Under the pieces are notes generated by a model. That model was not told the origin of the DNA. It ran no database searches and saw only the letters and a list, made by a program, of their open reading frames with translations. Positions 18,996 to 28,337 of a stretch of 64,000 nt of DNA are shown piece by piece (positions within the stretch are counted from its first letter, which is position 1; every line of letters begins with the position of its first letter). Made by a program: the position numbers and the translations under genes. The stretch comes from Diprion similis (taxonomy: Eukaryota > Arthropoda > Insecta > Hymenoptera > Diprionidae): positions 1,984,001 through 2,048,000 of the forward strand of contig NC_060114.1 of assembly GCF_021155765.1 (NCBI RefSeq). Direction: 5' to 3'.

Positions 18996-19132
18996 GGGCA
19001 AAATCTCCTACGCTCCTGTACAATTTTTGGGTGACAGATTTATTACATTGAGTCACCAGTGAAAATTTGGGGGTAGCTGGACTGTGATTGGTTCCGATCA
19101 AGGTGACCTAATTAGCGTCTTGGTTGTTACCT

Positions 19133-20420
19133 TGTTACGTTCTGAGAGGAACGCCACGAGTTGATTATGATTCACTGCGTGATTTGGTTAATCTCTTGAC
19201 TTACGTAGTTGATGTTCGAAAATCTGCTGATCAGCTCCTCAGCTCTTCTCGTTCGGCTCAATTAATTCTGAGAGTTTGTAAGGTAATTAGGCTCGTGCCA
19301 ACCATCACTATGCGTGATTGAAATAATTCTCTTTACACAACACTTTAATTTAGAATAAACATTTATTAATAATCAACAATGTTCTTTACATTCTCAATTG
19401 TCGAATTTACAATGGTTTATAAACTGCTGTTTTGCTTATTACAATCGCAACTGTTATTAAATCTTCGAGGTTCTGAGTTTGACTTTATTCACTGAGTCTA
19501 AACTTTTCTATGATTTGTGGATTAAACTCTGTTCTAAAGTTGTTCTGTTTTCTATGGCGTCTAAAACTGTTCTCTCTGATGTCTGGATTTATTCTGCACT
19601 GATCTCTCTGATATCTAAAACTGTTCTCACTGATGTCTGGATTTATTCTGCTCTGATCTCTCTGATATCTAAAACTGTTCTCACTGATTTTAATTAAGGT
19701 TAAGAAAAGAGGTGGAAAAAGTAGGAGGAGTTCGAAAGGGTTACAGTTTCTCGCGGGTCTAGGATGATTGGATGATGATATTAATTAGTATGGGGGTAGA
19801 GTTTCTGATTAGTGCGTAGGATCTTGGCGGGGAATTAGCGTGAGGTGGTTGGTTTAGAAAGCAAGCGGCGATACGCTAATTGGCCGCGTGATCATTAAAT
19901 AAGGGCGCTATTCCTAATTCTGAGAATAAGGCTTCTTTATCTGAGAGCTATTCATGACTTCTCTTCCCACGTTTCCTCTGTTTAGTCTACTCGACTATCT
20001 TTATTGAGTGATAATTGTAAGTGATTATTGACTTGAATTATCGCAGGTGTTTATTACTCTGAGTTATTGCAAGTGTTTATTGCCCTGAATTATTGCAAGT
20101 GTTTATTACTTTGAAGCACTGCAGCTGCGATCGTAAATTAAGGGATTTATTTAAAAGCTAATGTTGAAAAATATAACGGTCAAATGTGAGAAAAATATAA
20201 GTACCATATATGTATATAAGTTTAGCTGATGAAATAACGGTTAATATAGCGTAGAGAACTGTCGATATAAGAATATTGCACGTTATGATTATAATTGTGC
20301 ATGTCGGTATTAGTTTAAGAACTACGGGTAAGAGCTCCTAAAGCTCTCCTATGGTAACTGCACATCGGTAATGTAGGATACAGAGAGGGTGCCCCCGTGG
20401 ATACCGGCTGGCACGTAACA
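19133..20420 (-). repeat. 3' LTR of the gypsy element (1288 bp)
   Basis: Direct repeat of 28338-29570, bounded by TGTTACG and CGTAACA. It is 55 bp longer than its partner, mainly because of one extra 54-bp tandem unit around 19570-19690 (ATCTAAAACTGTTCTC...GTCTGGATTTATTCTG). It also has five C where the partner has four, near position 20392. Confidence 0.95.
19565..19690. repeat. 54-bp tandem duplication private to the 3' LTR
   Basis: The 54-bp block GATGTCTGGATTTATTC...TTCTCACT occurs twice here and once in the 5' LTR. Since both LTRs are identical at integration, the extra unit arose after insertion or during the last reverse transcription. Confidence 0.85.
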
Positions 20421-20431
20421 CCTCCCCCGTT
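20421..20431 (-). other. Polypurine tract of the gypsy element
   Basis: On the minus strand AACGGGGGAGG lies directly before the 3' LTR, the expected position of the plus-strand DNA primer. Confidence 0.8.
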
Positions 20432-21127
20432 AAGATTCGAGCGTCCTCGCTCGACATAAGCGAGTGTTATAATACCGACGTGAAGCTTCCATAATTCGAT
20501 TTACTAGATCTAAAGGTACACTTGATAAATCATATATGTTATAACGTCTTTTCATAGAGATTGTGAGTTACCTAAGAATTACATAAAATTAATAATGAGT
20601 TATGTGGTTACTTGAATAATAGTAAAGTATGATGAACAAAATATTGATTAACGAAGTATAAATGAATATGCTCAAAGTGAATATAATAGTACTGGATATC
20701 TGATATTTACGATTATTCTATGAGTATGTACGATTAAGGTAAGTAATATTGATATAAATGTCGATTATTATTCTACGATTAAGCTATGAATTATATAAGG
20801 GTTGAAATATTTAGTGAATATACTTAAGATTATTCGATACAATTCCTTAATTTTATGGATTATTCTGTGAGTTATTCTATGATTTATTCTATGATTTATT
20901 ACAGTTTTCAAAATATACCTTAATAGTGTCATGAACTTATATATACTATATTCATAATTTCAATATTTTCATATTCTGCAGTTGTTCAATTCCAAGATTT
21001 ATTGATTCAGTATGATTATACGGATTTCTGAAGATGTGTATAATTGTTTCGTTCTATAATATCTGTGTTTCAGTCATGTCATGGGTGGAGTTATTGTCTG
21101 AGAGGTGGTAAAAAGGTTAGTTTTCTT
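20432..21127 (-). other. Non-coding stretch between pol stop and polypurine tract
   Basis: About 700 AT-rich bases with no open frame of interest. No env-like protein with signal or membrane segments is present. Confidence 0.7.
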
Positions 21128-24100
21128 TCATTGGTCCGTCCTTTTTCCTTGCTCGTGATTGGTCTGCTGTTCTCTAGGAGGTCTGGTCTTTTGGTTTTTT
21201 ACGAGATAAATGCTCTGTCCTATTTTGAAATTGACTGGATTTATTTTCCTGTCGTAGTATTGTTTCGATCTTTCCTTGGCTTTTTCTAAATTTTCACGTG
21301 CTGTATTCCGGATTTCTATAGTTTTCAGCATAAGGTTTTTCACGTAATCGTCGTATGTTAAAACTTCGTCCAGGGGTGGGAACTCTGAGGGCATACGGGC
21401 GTTGCGTCCGTAAACTATTTGAAATGGGGTGTGGTTAGTTCCTTCGTGTCTACTTGTATTGTAAGAAAATGTCGCGTGAGACAGCCATTCATCCCAGTCT
21501 TTCTTTGTTAAATAATGTTTTAGGTAATCTACGAGTACTTGATGGCTTCGTTCTAATGATCCGTTGGATTGAGGATGAAATGCTGTTTTGAATTGCGTAA
21601 TTTTGAATGCTTTTGCGACACGTCTCATTACTTGTCCAATAAAAGCTGCTCCTTGATCTGTCAAAATAATTTTTGGACATGCGTATTTACAAATAAAGTT
21701 TTTAACGAATGCATCTGCGATATCTTCGGCAGTTGCATGGACTAATGGTATTGCTAAACTGAATTTAGAAAGGTTGTCTTGCATGGTTAACACGTATTTA
21801 TAACCATTTTGGGAAGTTTCGAAGGGTCCTACTATATCTAGAGCTATTTTGTCGAATACATCTGCACATGTATCTGTTATGACCATCGGCTGTTTAGTTT
21901 TAATACGCGTGAGTTTCTTCTTTTGACAACTGATGCATTTCTTTATAAAATCTTCTATCTGTTTTTTCATATTATCCCAAAAATATTTCTGTCGAATTCT
22001 ATTGTACGTTTTTGTGATACCTTTGTGTCCTGCGATCGGGGATTCGTGATTTTCTTGTATTATTCTGAGTCTAATATCAGGAGGTGGTGTGATGATTTTG
22101 TCTTTACAAATCGTTATTATTATTTGCGTTCCGGAAAATACTTGTCTAATTATATTCTTTATTTTAATCCATCCAAGGTCGTTTATACCACTTTTACCTT
22201 GCGATATACTTGCTATTTTAATATTCAACCATTCCATATTTTGTTTTAAGTTTTTAAATGCGTCGTAAAAGTTCTTCTCCAGAGGTAAATCTTGTTCGTG
22301 TTCTTGAGTAACTAATGCAATTACTCTTTTCTTTGGTGTTCCTAATATTACAATGTGTCCTATCTGATACTCTGTTGCTGGTTCGATATTTTTCAAATAT
22401 CCTTTTTCAGATAAAAATTTACCTACTTCGCCTAATGCTGTTCCATTGGCGGAAATAAAGCATAGATAATTGTCTTTCCTCATTTCTAGATTGTCTCGTG
22501 TTTCTATCAAATCGGTAGGTTCTTGTTTTGATAATTTTATTGAGGTTTGTGAATCATCAGATACCGTGGTGTCTGATACACTGTCTAAACTGCTAATTTC
22601 TACAGATTTATCTTGTAAATTCTGTGAATCATCAAGTTCTACTATCGCGTCTAGATCTGGTAAGACATTAGAATTGTTTATTGATATTGCATTTTCTTGA
22701 CTCTGAGATTCTGGAGTTAGATTTAATTTCGAAGATTCTTTGTTAATATTGTCGAGTGAAATCGGAGTTTTGGGTGTCGGTAATATTTCTATTGCTTGTT
22801 TTCTAATTTTCTGACTGCAAATTTTCTCTTTCATGGGTTTTGATTTTGAAGGTTTACTCGTTTGGTTACCTTGGTGGTCTCCAATACCTTTGTAACATGC
22901 GTATCTATGTGTTGGTTTATGTTGTCTCGTTGTTCGTCGGGGTTCTGGCATGTGTTTCACAATACTGTTAGGTCTAATTTTTTCTGTAACTGCGATATTT
23001 CGTTTCGTCGTTATTGTTCTTGGTTTTATGGTTTCGGTCCAGTTTTTCTGTTGGTCTGGCAAATGTCGTTCTGGCAATGGTTCTGTCCCTTGTGTAGCTT
23101 TAGCGTCACTCTCACTTGAAGGTGAATTTATTGTTCGACTTGTGAGATCTCTGAGCGTTTCGTCTATGTCCATGTCTTCTACAGTCTTGAAGGACTCGTC
23201 TACACACATAGATTCTAGAAAACGGTGTACGTCAGCCTGAACTGTAATTGTATTGGGTGTGTCGCATTCCGAAGCTGATGCAGAGACTGCAGTTATGATT
23301 CGTCTTTCCGTACATTCTTTATCTAACTCTATGTCATTATGCGATCTCATTTGTCCAGAGATTACATCGTTTGTCTTATCTGTAATATTTTTTCGTCTTG
23401 TCCTGAGTAATGGCGAAGGTGTAAATTCAGCTGCTCTAGACGAACGCTTGTTTAATAAATCTCTAGCTAAGCTTCTTTGAAAATTATTTTCTCTATTAGT
23501 CGAAGGTGTATTCGAAGATGACGGTGTGTTAGTAACACTCGGCATGGATACAGTCTTGGAAGTGTGAATAGGCGTAGCTAAAGAGGGTACTTGAGTTGGT
23601 GTTGGGGGTGAGTCAAGGGGTTGTCTGTTTCCCACAGTGACTGTGACTGGATTTTGTCTGGGCGTACGTGTATTCGATTCTGTATTATTTGTTTTAGCTC
23701 GATACCTAACTGGATTTAATTTGTAAGAATCATCACTATCCGGTGATGATGATTGAGTATCTACATAATCTGGAAGTATCGTAGATTGATTTTTCTTTGA
23801 TTTTCCATCTACTGAAGATGAAGTCTGAGAGTCTGATTCTATTTCTATGATTACTGATTGTTGTTTTTCATTTGATTTATTACGAGTAGTATTTCTATGA
23901 TTTACTGGAGAGTCTGATAATTCATCTGATGATGATGAATCCTCGTATTCAGAACGATGTCTGAACGGAGTGTAGCGTTTAGCACTTGATTTTCGCTTTG
24001 TAATGAATTTTAATTTTCTTTGATTACCGGTTTCTTGAGATTCTGTGTTTTTGTCTACGAATTTAGATTTATGACGACTGGCAATAGGTTGATCAGGCCT

Positions 24101-25426
24101 ACCGTTATCCATCGCTTGTTTTTTGTCGTAGTCGGAGTTCGAACCTAATCGTGATCCTCTCGGGTTTGTCACGTTTTTAGAATTTACTTTCTCGACATGT
24201 TTATTACCATCCGGATTAGGGAAACCTAGAAAGTCTTCCTCGTCCGTACTCATTGGATTTTTATAAGTTTTGTTGGATATTTCTATAATTTTTCCTTCCT
24301 CAGAAGAACTGCTTAAATTTCGTCGCCTAATCTTCGCGTTTTTCCGTGTGGATTTTTGAGCAGAGTCAGATGACGATCGTAGCCTGGCTATACCCGGTGC
24401 TACGTTAAGTGCAGGGTCTGTTGACCGTCTCCACTTGAATTTTATGGGATAGACTTCCCTTTTTTCTATATCAACAGGGTTTCTAGACAACGCGTCTGCA
24501 TTTGTATTGATTTTACCTGCTTTATATAGAATTTTAAACTCGAATTCTTTTAAACGTTCTCTCCATCGCATTACACGTGACGTAGGGTCATTCGTAGAAT
24601 TTACCCATACTAACGGTCTGTGATCGGTTAACAATGTAAATTGTCTACCATAGAGATACGGTCTAAAAGTTTTGATTGCGTAAACGATTGCTACCATTTC
24701 CTTTTCAGTTGTTGAATAATTTCTCTCATGCTTGTTCAAAACTCTAGAAGCATACGCGATGGGCGTATCTTCGCCTGGTTTCCCTTGCGACAAGATGGCT
24801 CCTACCGCGAAACCAGATGCGTCTGTTGTAACTATAAACCGTGACGAAAAATCAGGGTATTGTAGTATAGGTACTTCACAAAGTCTATCGCGTAACGTTT
24901 CGAAAGCTAATTTTGTTTTAGAATCCCATTCAAATTTTTTGTTCTTGCTAGTTAGTTCTGACAAAGGCTTAGCGATTTTAGCAAAGTTTTTAATGAATCG
25001 ACGATAGTATCCGGCTAATCCTAAAAATTCCTTAACATTCTTTGGTGTTTTCGGAACTGGAAATTTCTTAACAGCTTCGATTTTCTGTGGGTCTGGTTTA
25101 ACTCCATCAGATGATATAATATGACCTAAATATTTAACTTCTGTTCTAAGAAATTCGCACTTGTCTGATTGTAACGTCAAGTTAGCTTTTCTTAAACGTT
25201 CAGCAAGCTTGATAAATTTAGTTGCATGCTCTTCAAGCGATCTTGCATAAATTACGATGTCATCTAGGTATACAAATAAATCTATTCCCTGTAGACCTCG
25301 TAAAACTAAGTCCATAAGCCGCTGAAAGGTTGCTGGTGCGTTTTTCAGTCCAAAAGGCATTCGGTTAAACTCATAATGACCGTGAGGGGTTGTAAATGCT
25401 GTCTTATGTTTATCGTCTGAATGCAT
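21128..25426 (-). CDS. Gypsy pol, part 2: RT (3' part), RNase H, long linker, integrase
   Basis: An open frame of 1432 aa, unusually long for this stretch of pol. In order: RT palm with YLDD at 53-56; RNase H with TTDASG (D201), E241, LLTDHR (D268) and NADALSRN (D311); a Ser/Thr/Asn/Lys-rich hydrophilic linker (about 335-980); a macro-domain-like segment (about 986-1108); and integrase. Integrase has the HHCC zinc motif (H1127, H1134, C1164, C1167) and the DDE triad D1197, D1257 and E1292. Family role: copies genomic RNA to DNA and inserts it. The frame is separated from the preceding protease/RT part by a frameshift near 25465, in RT motif A, so the enzyme cannot be made intact from this copy. 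There is no chromodomain or env after integrase. Confidence 0.93.
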   Translation of the reverse strand: MHSDDKHKTAFTTPHGHYEFNRMPFGLKNAPATFQRLMDLVLRGLQGIDLFVYLDDIVIYARSLEEHATKFIKLAERLRKANLTLQSDKCEFLRTEVKYLGHIISSDGVKPDPQKIEAVKKFPVPKTPKNVKEFLGLAGYYRRFIKNFAKIAKPLSELTSKNKKFEWDSKTKLAFETLRDRLCEVPILQYPDFSSRFIVTTDASGFAVGAILSQGKPGEDTPIAYASRVLNKHERNYSTTEKEMVAIVYAIKTFRPYLYGRQFTLLTDHRPLVWVNSTNDPTSRVMRWRERLKEFEFKILYKAGKINTNADALSRNPVDIEKREVYPIKFKWRRSTDPALNVAPGIARLRSSSDSAQKSTRKNAKIRRRNLSSSSEEGKIIEISNKTYKNPMSTDEEDFLGFPNPDGNKHVEKVNSKNVTNPRGSRLGSNSDYDKKQAMDNGRPDQPIASRHKSKFVDKNTESQETGNQRKLKFITKRKSSAKRYTPFRHRSEYEDSSSSDELSDSPVNHRNTTRNKSNEKQQSVIIEIESDSQTSSSVDGKSKKNQSTILPDYVDTQSSSPDSDDSYKLNPVRYRAKTNNTESNTRTPRQNPVTVTVGNRQPLDSPPTPTQVPSLATPIHTSKTVSMPSVTNTPSSSNTPSTNRENNFQRSLARDLLNKRSSRAAEFTPSPLLRTRRKNITDKTNDVISGQMRSHNDIELDKECTERRIITAVSASASECDTPNTITVQADVHRFLESMCVDESFKTVEDMDIDETLRDLTSRTINSPSSESDAKATQGTEPLPERHLPDQQKNWTETIKPRTITTKRNIAVTEKIRPNSIVKHMPEPRRTTRQHKPTHRYACYKGIGDHQGNQTSKPSKSKPMKEKICSQKIRKQAIEILPTPKTPISLDNINKESSKLNLTPESQSQENAISINNSNVLPDLDAIVELDDSQNLQDKSVEISSLDSVSDTTVSDDSQTSIKLSKQEPTDLIETRDNLEMRKDNYLCFISANGTALGEVGKFLSEKGYLKNIEPATEYQIGHIVILGTPKKRVIALVTQEHEQDLPLEKNFYDAFKNLKQNMEWLNIKIASISQGKSGINDLGWIKIKNIIRQVFSGTQIIITICKDKIITPPPDIRLRIIQENHESPIAGHKGITKTYNRIRQKYFWDNMKKQIEDFIKKCISCQKKKLTRIKTKQPMVITDTCADVFDKIALDIVGPFETSQNGYKYVLTMQDNLSKFSLAIPLVHATAEDIADAFVKNFICKYACPKIILTDQGAAFIGQVMRRVAKAFKITQFKTAFHPQSNGSLERSHQVLVDYLKHYLTKKDWDEWLSHATFSYNTSRHEGTNHTPFQIVYGRNARMPSEFPPLDEVLTYDDYVKNLMLKTIEIRNTARENLEKAKERSKQYYDRKINPVNFKIGQSIYLVKNQKTRPPREQQTNHEQGKRTDQ
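22103..22471 (-). other. Macro-domain-like segment in the gypsy pol linker
   Basis: Residues about 986-1108 of the 1432-aa frame read ISANGTALGEVGKFL, then a G-rich turn, VIALVTQE, a helix NFYDAFKNLKQNM, and ISQGKSGINDLGWIKIKNII ending in a hydrophobic strand. The order and spacing follow the OARD1/Poa1p type of ADP-ribose-binding macro domain: IS-D-x-MG-GIA near the start, LITK in the middle, and a late I-x-x-G-x-x-x-x-x-L-x-W loop. The usual early Asp is Asn here, so binding or hydrolase activity may be lost. Assignment is by eye only; a profile search has not been run. Confidence 0.55.
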
Positions 25427-25449
25427 AGCAATTTGATGGAATCCTGAGG

Positions 25450-26690
25450 CTAAGTCTGAGCCTGAGAAAAATATTTAGCTCCACCTAATTGGTCTAAAAT
25501 GTCTGATATTAAAGGTAATGGATATGCATCTCCAATCGTTTTTTCGTTTAATTTTCTGTAATCAATAACTAATCTCCATCTTTTATTACCTTGTGAATCT
25601 GCTTTCTTTGGTACAATCCATAGCGGTGAGTTATATGGTGAATTTGACGGTTCTATGATGTTCATTTTTAATAAATCTGTAATCTGTTTTTCAATTTCTG
25701 GTTTTTGAAAAGGAGGGTGTCTGTACTGTCTGGTGTTAACGGGTATCTCGTCTGTTGTTATTATACGATGCATGCATGTGTTAGTCATTCGCAGGGGTTC
25801 TCCGGGGATGTGGAAAAGGTCAGCATATTCGTCTATCAAGTAAACGACTGCTTTACGCTCTTCTGAGTTCAAGTGGTCTAAGCGCAATAAGTTGATTACT
25901 TCATTAGCACGATTTCCTCGCGTCCGAGTAATTGTGTGCTCTAAAGTTTCACTTTTTACGTCGTTAGTATCTTCGTCTACGCTTGTATCGAAAGGGTACA
26001 AGGGAATTACGGGAACTTCCACTTCAACATCTTCATCCAGTGTGTTGATCGCGTACAAATAAGCTATTCCATTATTATTTGAAACAACGGTTTCGCCTAT
26101 GTATATACCATCCTGCGTATCTAAACGCGGTACGTAACCCTCTGAAATTTCCGTATTCTTGACTCTAATAAACATGGCAGTTTTCTGTCTGGCCAGGAGC
26201 AAAAAACTTTCAGTTTCTGAGAACGGTATATTGATGTTATTTAGGGTAACAAACCTTGTTCGATAATCGATCTTGCCTTCATTGTCATGCATAAATTCTG
26301 ATCCTATGATACCTGCATAGTGTAATGGAAAATCTTGCGGTACGACATTGAATTCTCCAAGAATATTATTAATTCTGATTTTAATTTTTCCCAATGTTAT
26401 AGGTTTATCGAGTTTTGAAACTCCATTAAGTTCGTAAGTAATTGAGGTGTCAATTAATCTCGGATTCTTCAATTCGTTTATTCTTATCAAATTTAATTGA
26501 GAACCTGTATCTACTAAAAATTTTCCACTTTTGTGTTTGAGATCTATTGATTCTATAATTATTGATGGTGATCTATGATTTGGAGATATTGAACCTATAT
26601 TACATTCAGCGCTACGGATTTCTGGTGCATTTTTACGTTCTGTCTTGGATTTTATTGCTGTGTTACCTGACGCTGGGTCTCGGAATTTCC
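25450..26690 (-). CDS. Gypsy pol, part 1: aspartic protease and RT N-terminal part
   Basis: The frame runs from the gag overlap (open upstream to about 26690) to a stop at 25450. Protease is marked by the LVDTGSQLNLI active site (about 26495-26520). RT begins after RQYRHPPFQKPEIEKQI, with NSPYNSPLWIVPKK and RWRLVIDYRKLNEKTI-DAYPLP. The frame breaks within RT motif A just after KYFS, where a 2-base TC doubling or the loss of one base shifts it. Pol lies in the -1 frame relative to gag, so it was probably made by ribosomal frameshifting. Without the break, pol would run on to 21128. Confidence 0.9.
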
Positions 26691-27833
26691 CGTCGTCGCG
26701 TCTGTTCGAGGGGAAACTTGAGCGTTTCCCGCTTGTGTATTAGTGACGTTATTTGTCTGTGTTGAACCATTTTCACGTTTACTATTATTATAGACGCGTT
26801 TTCTGCAATCGCGGATAATGTGTCCTAATTTTTTGCAATAGTTGCATTGTAAATTAGCATATTGATTTGTGTTTCGATTTGTTGTGCCACTGTTATTCGC
26901 ATATTGATTTGTATATTGATTTGTCGTTCCGCTGTTTTTGTTTTTCAATGCACGACATTCATCTACTGTGTGATTGTTCCTTTTACAATAATTACAGTAT
27001 TTATCTGTTCTTTGACTTGAATTTGGTTGTGATGTTGGATCTACCCTAATTTGTCGATTGCCATTGTTTTGAAATTTCGCATTTCTAATTCGATTTGCTG
27101 TGTTTGAATTGTCCGTTTGAATGGTATAGCACGGTTTTTCGTCAGATACTGTTGTTTTATAAATATTTTCTATGTTTTTCATATTTTTCTGGCGCTTTTC
27201 TAATTCTAAAGCTTCGATGACTACTTCTTGTAATGAGTTGTACGTCGTTTTAGTCAAGAAAAGGGAATATCTTGGAAAGATTCCAGCTATAAATGCTTTT
27301 ACTGCGGCTTTAGTTGCCCATGGTTTTAAGGACTGAGCATCTGTAGTTCCCGCTAAATCAATTTCTGCCATTGTCAACTGATAATGGGTGCCTATTCTAT
27401 AATTGAAGTCAATGATTCGTTCGTTTGGTCCTTGTTCGAAGTTACTAAATTCTTTTATCCAAGTGTCTATGTCTTTGTCTGGCTTGAAGTGCGTTCTTAG
27501 AAAGTTTGCTAGTTCGTCAATCGTCTTTATCTTAGCGTTCGTCACTCGTTTCAGTGGTTCTCCCTTACATTTCGAACGTAACATTTTTACTATAAAATCT
27601 TCTCCGCATTGTGGTATGAATTGTTTTACACTTTCAAATTCGTCTATAAATGTTTGAATTGAACAACCAGCGGGTGTACCATCGAATTCTGGTATTATTT
27701 TGAAAACATCTTTGTAATCGAATTTATGGATATATCCCGAACTGTCTACTCTAATTGATGCATTGGGATTTGCGGTACTTGAATTTTGTTGGGTGCTAAC
27801 ATCCATGGGAATTTGGGTATCGTTATTAGGCAT
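26652..27833 (-). CDS. Gypsy gag with two CCHC zinc knuckles
   Basis: A 393-aa open frame starting MPNNDTQIPM. Residues about 40-220 form a mostly helical capsid-like region. Two nucleocapsid knuckles follow, CNYCKRNNHTVDEC (280-293) and CNYCKKLGHIIRDC (330-343), separated by a repeated Asn/Thr/Gln/Tyr stretch (NQYTNQYANNSGTTNRNTNQYAN). Family role: assembles the particle and binds genomic RNA. The frame is intact and ends in an overlap with pol, after a candidate slippery heptamer. Confidence 0.93.
   Translation of the reverse strand: MPNNDTQIPMDVSTQQNSSTANPNASIRVDSSGYIHKFDYKDVFKIIPEFDGTPAGCSIQTFIDEFESVKQFIPQCGEDFIVKMLRSKCKGEPLKRVTNAKIKTIDELANFLRTHFKPDKDIDTWIKEFSNFEQGPNERIIDFNYRIGTHYQLTMAEIDLAGTTDAQSLKPWATKAAVKAFIAGIFPRYSLFLTKTTYNSLQEVVIEALELEKRQKNMKNIENIYKTTVSDEKPCYTIQTDNSNTANRIRNAKFQNNGNRQIRVDPTSQPNSSQRTDKYCNYCKRNNHTVDECRALKNKNSGTTNQYTNQYANNSGTTNRNTNQYANLQCNYCKKLGHIIRDCRKRVYNNSKRENGSTQTNNVTNTQAGNAQVSPRTDATTGNSETQRQVTQQ
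26685..26691 (-). promoter_or_regulatory. Candidate -1 ribosomal frameshift site at gag-pol overlap
   Basis: On the minus strand GGGAAAT is phased G GGA AAT in gag, the X XXY YYZ pattern. A -1 slip here enters the open pol frame leading to protease, 12 codons before the gag stop. A downstream stimulatory structure was not checked. Confidence 0.5.
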
Positions 27834-27930
27834 TTTGAAATAGTAATTTGACTTACGTAACGGAGACTACTAACAATGAATGATGATTCTCAAGGGTTGG
27901 GCGAGAGGGCGAAGCTTCCGTTGAAATTGA

Positions 27931-28076
27931 TGTTCTGTGATGTGAGGATCTGCGATGCGAAGTTCTGCGATGCGACGTTCTGCGATGAGACGTTCTACGA
28001 TGCGATGTTCTACGGTGCCACGTTGAATGATGTGAAATTCTACGATGATATTTTCTGCGATGCACAATTCTGTGAT
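27931..28076. repeat. 15-bp tandem repeats in the gypsy 5' leader
   Basis: About ten diverged units of GTTCTGCGATGCGAC lie between the primer-binding site and gag. Because 15 is a multiple of three, the array gives repetitive 5-residue frames on both strands (such as FCDAT and HRRTS). These are not supported as proteins. Confidence 0.85.
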
Positions 28077-28301
28077 GTCTTGTGCGGCAATATGTTGTTG
28101 ACGATTGTTTTATATGTTTAATCAACAATATACGTTGACGACGAATTGAAGGAGTTCACTTCAACGATGATTTGGTCACAATCACTTAATAATTATGTCG
28201 TTGATGTTTATTCTCAATGTTGAAAAAAATTTTTTCGAATTTTTGTGTTATTTCAGTACGATGATAAATCGATGAGTTTTTGAATTACTTCCAGTTGGCT
28301 C

Positions 28302-28319
28302 TCGCACACGCTGCCACCA
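28302..28319 (-). other. Candidate primer-binding site of the gypsy element
   Basis: On the minus strand TGGTGGCAGCGTGTGCGA starts 18 bases inside the 5' LTR. It begins with the TGG needed to pair with a tRNA CCA end. The tRNA was not identified. Confidence 0.5.
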
Positions 28320-28337
28320 TTTTATTTATTACTGAGC

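Larger units (their letters stand above)
18598..19132 (-). mobile_element. 3' part of the left 1.75-kb LTR (R/U5 side), split by the gypsy insertion
   Basis: On the minus strand this runs from the gypsy insertion point to the primer-binding site. It contains a TATA box (18988-18995), three 49-bp tandem repeats (18816-18963), an AATAAA, and 16 consecutive G on the plus strand (18649-18664). Its last ~60 bases align with the same part of the right copy near 35100-35169. With 29575-30807 it makes an LTR of about 1.75 kb. The exact 3' border is not certain. Confidence 0.7.

Noticed and set aside
21044..24500. Plus-strand open frames opposite gypsy pol
   Set aside because: They are antisense shadows of the 1432-aa frame rich in Ser and Thr codons.
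27931..28076. CRISPR-like array
   Set aside because: The repeats are contiguous 15-bp units without spacers, in a eukaryotic retrotransposon leader.
27853..28128. Repetitive open frames (HRRTS on minus, FCDAT-like pentads on plus) resembling a pentapeptide-repeat protein
   Set aside because: They arise from a 15-bp DNA tandem array in the retrotransposon leader; both strands and several frames show the same periodicity.
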